From Pacificoceanicola sp048553275 (lineage in GTDB: Bacteria > Pseudomonadota > Alphaproteobacteria > Rhodobacterales > Rhodobacteraceae), in contig NZ_JBLZMW010000007.1 of assembly GCF_048553275.1 (NCBI RefSeq), forward strand, positions 124,001-188,000: a stretch of 64,000 bases of DNA, read 5' to 3'. Positions within the stretch are counted from its first letter, which is position 1. Each line of letters opens with the position of its first letter. The position numbers and the translations under genes are program-made. Positions 16,084 to 23,005 of this stretch are shown piece after piece. A model generated the notes under the pieces. It saw nothing but the letters and a program-made list of their open reading frames with translations, did not search any database and had not been told where the DNA came from.

Positions 16084-17249
16084 CAACACAGCCCGGTTCG
16101 GGTGCACACCGATTTGATTTGATTGTCATCGGCGCTGGTCCTGCTGGAGCGGCGGCTGCGCGTACTGCGGCGGATGCAGGCCTGCGCGTTGCGCTCGTAG
16201 ACAAACAACGCTTCCCGCGGGACAAGCTCTGTGGCGGCGGGATCACCGGCAGGGCGATCGGGCATTACAGGCACGTTTTCGGTGCGGACTTGCCAGACGT
16301 TCCGCTCGTACAATGCCAAGATGTTTCGTTTTTTGCGTTCGGGGAGGACCTCGGCCTGGTTCGGGATGTTCCCCCCCTTTACCTCGGTATGCGGCGCGAG
16401 CTGGATAGACACCTTGTCGCCCGTGCCGTGGAAAGCGGTGCGGAAGACTTCACGGGGCACAGCGGACATCTCGACGTGGACGGCCCGCAACCCGCGCTGC
16501 AGCTGAATGATCGGCGATTGACCGCCCAAATCGTGGTCGCTGCGGACGGTGTCAACAGCGCGACGGCCCGGAAACTGTTCGGGCAGCCTTTTGATCGGTC
16601 GCGCATCGGCTTTGCGCTGGAAGTGGAAAGCCCGGAAGCGCGCGAAGCTCCGTTGCGGATTGATTTTGGCGCTGCCGAATGGGGCTACGGCTGGCGGTTT
16701 CCGAAGACCACGGGGACAACAATTGGTGTTGGCGGCGTCCTTTCCCGGAATTCCGATATGAAAGCGGCGCTCGCACATTATTTGCAGAACCTCGGTGTCG
16801 AAGCCGGTTTGACAGTAAAGGGTCAATTCTTGCCGTTCGGCGCTTTCCGAAAGAGGCCCGGCGCAGGGCGCATTCTGCTTGCCGGGGACGCCGCAGGGCT
16901 TGTCGATCCGATCACCGGAGAAGGCATCGGGCACGCGCTTCACAGCGGTCACCTGGCCGCACAGGCCGCCAAAAAAGCCCTGTCCGAAGGCATCCCGGAC
17001 CAGGCTCTCGGTTATTATTGTCAGAGCCTTGCGCCGATTCATAAGGCGCTTCGTCAAGCTGGCCTGCTGCGCCAAATCATGTTCCAGAACCGCCTGAGGC
17101 CGGCCTTCATCCGTAGCTTTCGCGGCTCAAGAAGCCTCCGCTCAGAGTATTTCAGGATGATGGCCGGAGATGGAGAATACACGGACCTGATGCGCCATCT
17201 GGTCACACGGCTTCCTGGGTTCGCGCTGCGCGCAATACGAAGAAATTGA
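16080..17249 (+). CDS. Geranylgeranyl reductase-family FAD-dependent oxidoreductase
   Basis: Flavoprotein of 389 residues with an N-terminal Rossmann motif DLIVIGAGPAGAAAA (about 13-27), the family signature PRDKLCGGGIT (about 46-56), and the second FAD motif ILLAGDAAGLVDPITGEGI (about 263-281). Relatives reduce double bonds of isoprenoid chains; some, such as BchP, serve bacteriochlorophyll synthesis. No photosynthesis gene is in the window, so the substrate (lipid, quinone or other) is open. Starts with GTG at 16080, overlapping the L,D-transpeptidase stop by four bases. Confidence 0.82.
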   Translation: MTTQPGSGAHRFDLIVIGAGPAGAAAARTAADAGLRVALVDKQRFPRDKLCGGGITGRAIGHYRHVFGADLPDVPLVQCQDVSFFAFGEDLGLVRDVPPLYLGMRRELDRHLVARAVESGAEDFTGHSGHLDVDGPQPALQLNDRRLTAQIVVAADGVNSATARKLFGQPFDRSRIGFALEVESPEAREAPLRIDFGAAEWGYGWRFPKTTGTTIGVGGVLSRNSDMKAALAHYLQNLGVEAGLTVKGQFLPFGAFRKRPGAGRILLAGDAAGLVDPITGEGIGHALHSGHLAAQAAKKALSEGIPDQALGYYCQSLAPIHKALRQAGLLRQIMFQNRLRPAFIRSFRGSRSLRSEYFRMMAGDGEYTDLMRHLVTRLPGFALRAIRRN

Positions 17250-17357
17250 GAGTATTCGCCACCTCGACGCCAAAACGATGCCACTTTCCCGCCCCGATTC
17301 GCCGGTCTTAATTCTTTTTAAGGAATTCACGGTCATAGTGGATCAAGGAGGTACGCA

Positions 17358-17558
17358 ATGGCAGTCTTCGGTTTCCTCATCGGCAGTATATTCGGCCTCG
17401 TTGCCGGCGTCACCAGCTGGGTCGCTTTTGACGTCAGCCTGCTGGGTGCGATGGGTATCTATCTTGGCCTTGGGGTAACTCTTGGGTTCACTTTTGCCAT
17501 TCAGGGGTGCGTTCGTACGACGCTTGGCGCACGACTGGGTCACCGCGCCTTCAGCTAG
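17358..17558 (+). CDS. Small membrane protein, 66 residues, unknown function
   Basis: Two hydrophobic segments (about 4-24 and 28-50) with glycine spacing (GFLIGSIFGLVAGVTSW), then a short basic tail CVRTTLGARLGHRAF. The gene is supported by a strong AAGGAGG seven bases before ATG 17358 and by clean frame use. It stands alone on the plus strand, 108 bp after the flavoprotein gene, and its last 8 bases overlap the end of the convergent tesA-like gene. I do not recognise a family; a small inner-membrane protein is the safest call. Confidence 0.65.
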   Translation: MAVFGFLIGSIFGLVAGVTSWVAFDVSLLGAMGIYLGLGVTLGFTFAIQGCVRTTLGARLGHRAFS

Positions 17559-18231
17559 GCGCTCCTTTGACCCGCTCAATCAGGTCTTCCACCTTCGGAC
17601 CCACTGCATCAACAATCCGACTGACACCCTCGCCATTGGGATGAATGCCATCGGATTGCATGTAAGGCGTTACATCCTGGGGCAAGGCACCGTTCTCCAT
17701 CAGCCCCGCGAAAAAACTATCAAGATAGACCGTGCCGTAGGCGTCCGATAATTCGGGATAGATCGCATCAAAAGCTGCCTTGTATTCCGCACCGTAGTTT
17801 CCCGGCGCCTGCATTCCAATCAACAAAACTTCGATCTCGCGGGCCTCAGCGGTTTTAAGGATGCCCTCGATATTCGCACGCGCGACGTCCGGAGCGATAC
17901 CGCGCAGCAGGTCATTGCCGCCCAACGTCACGATCATCGCATCAATCTCGGGCGTCAGCGACCATTCGACCCTCGCAAAACCACCCGCTGTAGTATCCCC
18001 GGACACACCGCCATTGACCACGCGCACATCATAACCACGGTTCTCCAGCCAGCTGCGAAGCTGCGGGACGAACCCCTCCTGTTCGATCAACCCATAACCC
18101 TGCGTCAGGCTGTCGCCCAACGCCAGAATATCGACATCCGCTGCAGAGGCCGATCCGGCTGCCAGGACAAGCGCGGCAGCCAGCCCCTTGTTGACGCGCC
18201 GCAGTGACCCATATGTAAAACGTTCAAACAA
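17551..18231 (-). CDS. tesA: GDSL-family arylesterase / acyl-CoA thioesterase (TesA-like), exported
   Basis: Periplasmic SGNH hydrolase with thioesterase, lysophospholipase and arylesterase-type activity. The 226 residues have a signal peptide (about 1-30, ending ASAADVD), block I LALGDSLTQGYGL with the nucleophilic serine, block II glycine in VNGGVSGDTT, block III LGGNDLLRG, and block V DGIHPNGEG with catalytic Asp and His. The start is TTG 18231 with GAGGAG eight bases upstream. Divergent from ybbA/ybbP with 17 bp between starts, the same neighbourhood as tesA-ybbAP in Escherichia coli. Confidence 0.9.
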   Translation of the reverse strand: MFERFTYGSLRRVNKGLAAALVLAAGSASAADVDILALGDSLTQGYGLIEQEGFVPQLRSWLENRGYDVRVVNGGVSGDTTAGGFARVEWSLTPEIDAMIVTLGGNDLLRGIAPDVARANIEGILKTAEAREIEVLLIGMQAPGNYGAEYKAAFDAIYPELSDAYGTVYLDSFFAGLMENGALPQDVTPYMQSDGIHPNGEGVSRIVDAVGPKVEDLIERVKGAPS

Positions 18232-18248
18232 AAGGACGTCTCCTCGAC

Positions 18249-18950
18249 ATGCCTGATCCTATTCTCTCTCTAAAAGATGTGACCCTCAGCCTGAAGGGCA
18301 ATGCCGGAATGGTCGAAATTCTGCACGGTATCTCGCTCGACATCCAGAAAGGAGAGACAATCGGTATGATCGGGCCGTCCGGATCCGGCAAATCCTCGCT
18401 GCTGATGGTTATGGGCGGCCTTGAACGCGCCACCGCCGGCAGCGTTCTGGCCATGGGGCAGGATCTGACTGCGATGAACGAAGACGCCCTGGCGCGATTT
18501 CGGCGCGATAACATGGGCGTGGTGTTCCAGTCCTTTCACCTGATTCCCACGATGACAGCGCTCGAAAATGTTGCGACGCCGCTCGAATTGGCTGGACACA
18601 AGGACGCGTTTGACCGGGCCAAGTCCGAGTTGAACACCGTCGGCCTCGCCCATCGTGCAGACCATTATCCGGCGCAAATGTCCGGCGGTGAGCAGCAACG
18701 CGTGGCACTGGCCCGTGCGCTTGCGCCGCGTCCCGGCATCCTGCTCGCGGACGAGCCAACCGGCAACCTGGACGGGGCCAACGGCGGCGCTATCATGGAT
18801 CTGCTGCTTGGCCTGTCGGAGAAGCATGGCGCGACGCTGGTCATGGTGACACATGCACCCGACCTCGCAGCGCAATGCGATCGCGTTGTGCGCCTGCGCG
18901 ACGGCAGCCTCGACACCTCCGAAGCCCAAGCGCACAGGGCGCGCGCATGA
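18249..18950 (+). CDS. ybbA: ABC transporter ATP-binding protein, YbbA/LolD type
   Basis: ATPase of a type VII (MacB/LolCDE-like) ABC system. The 233 residues have Walker A GPSGSGKSS (42-50), Q-loop VFQSFHLIP, signature SGGEQQRVALARAL, Walker B GILLADEPTGNLD and the H-loop histidine in MVTHAPD. Paired with the large permease gene by an ATGA overlap at 18947-18950. Close spacing to the TesA-like esterase suggests a joint task in extracting or processing hydrophobic compounds at the inner membrane, as proposed for YbbAP-TesA. Confidence 0.9.
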   Translation: MPDPILSLKDVTLSLKGNAGMVEILHGISLDIQKGETIGMIGPSGSGKSSLLMVMGGLERATAGSVLAMGQDLTAMNEDALARFRRDNMGVVFQSFHLIPTMTALENVATPLELAGHKDAFDRAKSELNTVGLAHRADHYPAQMSGGEQQRVALARALAPRPGILLADEPTGNLDGANGGAIMDLLLGLSEKHGATLVMVTHAPDLAAQCDRVVRLRDGSLDTSEAQAHRARA

Positions 18951-21463
18951 GCCTGTCCACAGCCGCACGATTTGCCCGGCGCGAACTGCGCGGTGGCTTG
19001 CAGGGATTCCGCATTTTTCTCGCCTGCCTTGCGCTCGGCGTGGCCGCGATTGCCGGGGTCGGCTCTGTCCGGTCCGCTATTCAGGCAGGTCTGGAAGAGC
19101 AGGGCGCCATTCTGCTTGGCGGCGATGCGCAGGTTGAATTCACCTACCGGTTTGCCGACGAGGACGAGCGGACCTGGATGCGGACCATCGCCACGGACAT
19201 CTCCGAAGTCACCGATTTCCGCTCCATGGCGACGGTCACCAGGAATGGAGAAACCGAGCGCGGGCTGACACAGGTGAAATCCGTGGACAGCGCCTATCCG
19301 CTGCTCGGCGAGATCGTCCTGTATCCGCCCATGCCGATTTCCGAAGCGTTGGCCGATCACGGAGCGGTCATGGCACCGGTGTTGGCCGACCGGCTCAGTC
19401 TTGCCCCCGGGGACACCTTCCGGCTGGGAGAACAAGAGTTCTCCCTGCGCGCCCGGATCGTCGTCGAACCCGACGACGCGGGGGATGGCTTTGGCCTTGG
19501 TCCCCGGACCATCGTGCGCACGCAGGACCTCGAGGGGTCTGGCCTTTTATCGCCGGGCTCGCTCTATGACACGGAATATCGCCTGCTTCTGCCACCGGGT
19601 ACCGACCTTGACGAAGCCGCAAAGGAGGCCCGCGACCGGTTCGAAAGCAAGGGATTGAAGTGGCGCGACGCGCGCAACGGCGCCCCCGGCATTGCGCGTT
19701 TCGTAGAACGCCTTGGCGATTTTCTCGTCCTCGTCGGCCTGTCTGGATTGGCGGTTGGCGGCATCGGCGTCTCTGCCGCCGTCCGCGCCTACCTCGCGCG
19801 CAAGACCAGCGTAATTGCCACATTGCGCACTCTTGGCGCCAGCCGTCAGGTGATCTTCCTGACCTATTTCCTTCAGATCGGAGCCCTTGCGCTTGTCGGT
19901 ATCGCCATTGGCCTGACCCTCGGCGCGCTGGTGCCGATCTTGCTTGGGCCGTTGATCAATGCCGCCCTGCCGGTCCCCGCCGTGTTTACGCTGCACCCTG
20001 GCCCCTTGGGCGAGGCGGCGCTTTACGGCGTCCTGACCGCCTTGGTCTTTACACTCTGGCCACTATCCCGCGCCGAAGAAGTCCGCGCGGCCACACTCTT
20101 CCGGGACGCGCTCGAAGGGGCGAGCGCACTGCCTGCGCCGCGCTATCTGATCGCCGTGGCGGCTCTGCTCGCCCTGCTTGTCGGCACAGCCATGGCGTTT
20201 TCCGGCAGGCCGGTTCTGACACTCTGGGCGGCGGGAGGCATTCTGGCCGCGCTTCTTACACTCGCCTTCGCCGCCCAGGGCATGCGCTGGCTGGCCCGCG
20301 TTGCGACACCAGCCGCACGCGGTCGGCCAATCCTGCGCTGGGCGCTCTCGGCTATCGGCGGACCGGGCGAAAGTGCCGGAGCAGTTGTGCTCTCGCTCGG
20401 CCTTGGACTCACCGTTCTGGCGGCTATTGGACAAATCGACGGCAACCTGCGCAGCGCCATCGCCCGCGACTTGCCGGACGTCGCGCCGTCCTATTTCTTC
20501 GTTGACATTCAAAAGGACCAGATGCCGGGTTTCCTTGAACGGCTGGACAACGATCCCGCAGTCTCCCGGGTCGACAGTGCCCCGATGCTGCGCGGTATCG
20601 TCACGAAGATTAATGGCCAGAACGCGCAAGAGGTGGCCGGCGGCCATTGGGTCGTCCGCGGCGATCGCGGCATCACCTATGCCTCCCAGCCAGACAGCCG
20701 CACCACCGTCACCGCCGGAGAATGGTGGCCCGAGGACTATAGCGGCCCCCCGCAAGTCAGCTTTGCCGCCGAGGAGGCCGAGGAAATCGGCCTCAAGCTC
20801 GGGGATACGATAACCGTCAACATCCTTGGCCGCGACATCACCGCAACGATCACATCCTTTCGTGACGTGGATTTTTCCACCGCCGGGATCGGCTTTGTCA
20901 TGACATTCAGCCCTTCCGCACTGCAGGGCGCGCCGCACACGTTCATCTCCACGGTCTATGCGGAAGAGCAAGCCGAGGCCGCGATTCTGCGGGATCTTGC
21001 TGGCGACTATCCCAACATCACCGCAATCCGCGTGCGCGACGCCATTGACCGGGTCAGCGAGCTTCTAGAGGGAATCGGCGCGGCCATTCGCTGGGGCGCC
21101 GCGGCAACCCTGCTGACCGGCTTTCTTGTGCTGATCGGTGCGGCCGCGGCAGGCGAAAATGCGCGGACCTACGAATCCGCTGTGCTCAAGACCCTCGGAG
21201 CCAGCCGCGCCCGTATCCTGCGCAGCTTTGCTTTGCGCTCTGCGCTTTTGGGCGGAGGGGCGGGCATTGTGGCTCTTGGCGCGGGCATCGCAGGGGGTTG
21301 GGGCGTGAGCCATTTCGTCATGGAGACCGACTTCACCGTGATCTGGTCAAACGCCTTCGGAGTGATCCTTGGCGGGATTCTGGCAACGCTGCTTGCCGGT
21401 CTGGCCTTTGCGCTCAGGCCTTTGGCGGCCCGACCCGCGCGTGTGCTCAGAGCCCGGGAATAA
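18947..21463 (+). CDS. ybbP: FtsX-like ABC transporter permease, YbbP type
   Basis: Membrane component of 838 residues with about ten transmembrane helices in the arrangement 1 + 3 + 2 + 1 + 3, two FtsX-like domains (about 255-370 and 720-835) and large periplasmic regions between. The start MSLSTAARFARRELRGG at ATG 18947 overlaps the ybbA stop, which settles the start against an earlier in-frame codon. The protein ends ARVLRARE. With ybbA and the tesA-like gene it forms the conserved ybbA-ybbP-tesA neighbourhood. Confidence 0.9.
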   Translation: MSLSTAARFARRELRGGLQGFRIFLACLALGVAAIAGVGSVRSAIQAGLEEQGAILLGGDAQVEFTYRFADEDERTWMRTIATDISEVTDFRSMATVTRNGETERGLTQVKSVDSAYPLLGEIVLYPPMPISEALADHGAVMAPVLADRLSLAPGDTFRLGEQEFSLRARIVVEPDDAGDGFGLGPRTIVRTQDLEGSGLLSPGSLYDTEYRLLLPPGTDLDEAAKEARDRFESKGLKWRDARNGAPGIARFVERLGDFLVLVGLSGLAVGGIGVSAAVRAYLARKTSVIATLRTLGASRQVIFLTYFLQIGALALVGIAIGLTLGALVPILLGPLINAALPVPAVFTLHPGPLGEAALYGVLTALVFTLWPLSRAEEVRAATLFRDALEGASALPAPRYLIAVAALLALLVGTAMAFSGRPVLTLWAAGGILAALLTLAFAAQGMRWLARVATPAARGRPILRWALSAIGGPGESAGAVVLSLGLGLTVLAAIGQIDGNLRSAIARDLPDVAPSYFFVDIQKDQMPGFLERLDNDPAVSRVDSAPMLRGIVTKINGQNAQEVAGGHWVVRGDRGITYASQPDSRTTVTAGEWWPEDYSGPPQVSFAAEEAEEIGLKLGDTITVNILGRDITATITSFRDVDFSTAGIGFVMTFSPSALQGAPHTFISTVYAEEQAEAAILRDLAGDYPNITAIRVRDAIDRVSELLEGIGAAIRWGAAATLLTGFLVLIGAAAAGENARTYESAVLKTLGASRARILRSFALRSALLGGGAGIVALGAGIAGGWGVSHFVMETDFTVIWSNAFGVILGGILATLLAGLAFALRPLAARPARVLRARE

Positions 21464-21486
21464 GGTATCTGATCCCGGTGTCACCT

Positions 21487-21535
21487 TGATTACTGCGGCC
21501 ATCACTGGCACTTCATCGTGCGACCGCAGCAATCA
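21487..21535. repeat. Inverted repeat between ybbP and the inositol monophosphatase-family gene
   Basis: Arms TGATTACTGCGG (21487-21498) and CCGCAGCAATCA (21524-21535) pair over 11 of 12 positions around a 25-base loop. It ends 13 bases before the ATG at 21549. No T-run follows, so it is either an operator or an mRNA structure near the start of the next gene. Confidence 0.6.
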
Positions 21536-21548
21536 CCGGACGAGCCTG

Positions 21549-22487
21549 ATGACCGATTCCCTGCCCATGCCGATCACCGCCCCCCTGACAAACGCGCAGC
21601 GCACCCAGCTGATCAATCTGGTTCGCCGCGCGGCCAAGGCCGAAATCCTCCCGCGGTTCCGGCAACTCGGAAGCCATCAGATCGACATGAAGACCGGGCC
21701 ACAGGATCTCGTCACCGAGGCGGACAAGGCCGCCGAGGCGATGATCACGCGCGGCATTCAGATCATGTTTCCCCACGCACTCATCGTTGGAGAGGAACAT
21801 GCCTCGGTAAACCCGGAAATAATTGATCAGATTGCCGAAGCTGAACTCTGTTTCACCATCGATCCGGTGGATGGAACATGGAATTACGCCCACGGACTCG
21901 CGGTCTTTGGCGTGATGGTGTCAATCCTGCGCTTTGGTCAGCCGGTCTTTGGCCTGCTTTATGACCCGATCCTCAACGATTTCATCATCGCCGACACCGA
22001 AACCGACGCCGAACTTGTCCTGCCGCGCCGCATCCGCCGCACGCTAAGCACCTCCGCCGGCGGACCGGTCGAAGAGTTGATGGGCTTTTTTCCGCTCGAC
22101 CTGATCCCGGCAGACAAGCAACAGCAGTTTGCCGCCACCATGCCGCGCTTCGCCCGTACCGGAATGCTGCGCTGCGCCTGCCATGAAATGCGTATGGTTG
22201 CGCAGGGTCAAATGGACTTTGTACTTTTCGCGAAACTGACCCCTTGGGATCAACCCGCCGGTGTCGTGGCCATTCGCCGGGCAGGCGGCCACGTGGCCAT
22301 GTTGGATGGCTCGGACTATCGCGGCGACGTCAAGAGCGGCTATCTTCTGGCGGCCTGCAATGCCGAAACCTGGGGCCGCGTGCGCGATGTCTTTGACTTC
22401 CTGATCGACCCGCCCGCCCCCGAAACCACGCAACCTCCCGAAAAGAACGCCTTCCCCGGCGAGATCGCCGTCGACAGCGACGCCTGA
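21549..22487 (+). CDS. Inositol monophosphatase family protein
   Basis: Magnesium-dependent phosphatase fold, 312 residues. The metal-binding signatures are clear: VTEADKAAE (about 58-66), GEEHA (about 83-87), DPVDGTWNYAHG (about 105-116) and the C-terminal PWDQPAGVVAIRRAGG motif. Family members act on inositol phosphates, histidinol phosphate, 3'-phosphoadenosine 5'-phosphate or sugar bisphosphates; the last 30 residues form a proline-rich tail of no known use. The frame stays open upstream through the inverted repeat, but ATG 21549 gives the normal N-terminus. Followed 30 bp later by rpiB. Confidence 0.87.
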   Translation: MTDSLPMPITAPLTNAQRTQLINLVRRAAKAEILPRFRQLGSHQIDMKTGPQDLVTEADKAAEAMITRGIQIMFPHALIVGEEHASVNPEIIDQIAEAELCFTIDPVDGTWNYAHGLAVFGVMVSILRFGQPVFGLLYDPILNDFIIADTETDAELVLPRRIRRTLSTSAGGPVEELMGFFPLDLIPADKQQQFAATMPRFARTGMLRCACHEMRMVAQGQMDFVLFAKLTPWDQPAGVVAIRRAGGHVAMLDGSDYRGDVKSGYLLAACNAETWGRVRDVFDFLIDPPAPETTQPPEKNAFPGEIAVDSDA

Positions 22488-22517
22488 CCCGCGACTAAAG
22501 TGAACGGAACCGAAAAA

Positions 22518-22967
22518 ATGACAAACAACACACGCATCGTCCTTTCGAGCGATCACGCAGCAATCGCCCTCCGGCAGGCCATCGCAGCCCATATCGCAGA
22601 GCGCGGCTGGACGCCGGTGGACATTGGCCCGACCTCGCCGGAAAGCACACATTATCCCCAGCATGGCGAAGCCGCCGCGCGTCACGTTGCCTCTGGCGAC
22701 TGCCGGTTTGGCATCATCCTTTGCGGCACCGGGCAAGGCATCATGATGGCCGCGAACAAGGTCAAAGGCATCCGCTGCGGCGTCTGCGCCGACACGTTCT
22801 CCGCTGAAATGATCCGCGCTCACAACGACGCCAATATGCTCTCGCTCGGGGCGCGGGTTCTCGACGAGGCAAAAGCCATCGCAATCGTGGACGCCTTTCT
22901 GGACGCCGAATTCGAAGGTGGGCGCCATGGGACCCGGGTGGACATGATCAGAGCGCTGGAAGCCTGA
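22518..22967 (+). CDS. rpiB: Ribose-5-phosphate isomerase B
   Basis: Interconverts ribose 5-phosphate and ribulose 5-phosphate in the pentose phosphate pathway. The 149 residues show VLSSDHAAIALR near the N-terminus, the catalytic-cysteine loop ILCGTGQGIMMAANKVKGIR (about 65-84), CGVCADTFSAEMIRAHNDANMLSLG split over the next helix, and a C-terminal FEGGRHGTRVDMI. Start at ATG 22518; GTG 22500 is an alternative without better support. It ends just before a strong terminator shared with gcvP. Confidence 0.9.
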   Translation: MTNNTRIVLSSDHAAIALRQAIAAHIAERGWTPVDIGPTSPESTHYPQHGEAAARHVASGDCRFGIILCGTGQGIMMAANKVKGIRCGVCADTFSAEMIRAHNDANMLSLGARVLDEAKAIAIVDAFLDAEFEGGRHGTRVDMIRALEA

Positions 22968-22976
22968 CACATTGAA

Positions 22977-23004
22977 AAGCCCCCGGAAAACCGGGGGCTT
23001 TTTA
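22977..23004. terminator. Bidirectional rho-independent terminator between rpiB and gcvP
   Basis: A perfect 10-bp stem, AAGCCCCCGG (22977-22986) and CCGGGGGCTT (22991-23000), with an AAAA loop, followed by TTTTATTT-like sequence on the plus strand and by TTTT on the minus strand. It lies 9 bases after the rpiB stop and 5 bases after the gcvP stop, so it can end both transcripts. Confidence 0.93.
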
Positions 23005-23005
23005 T

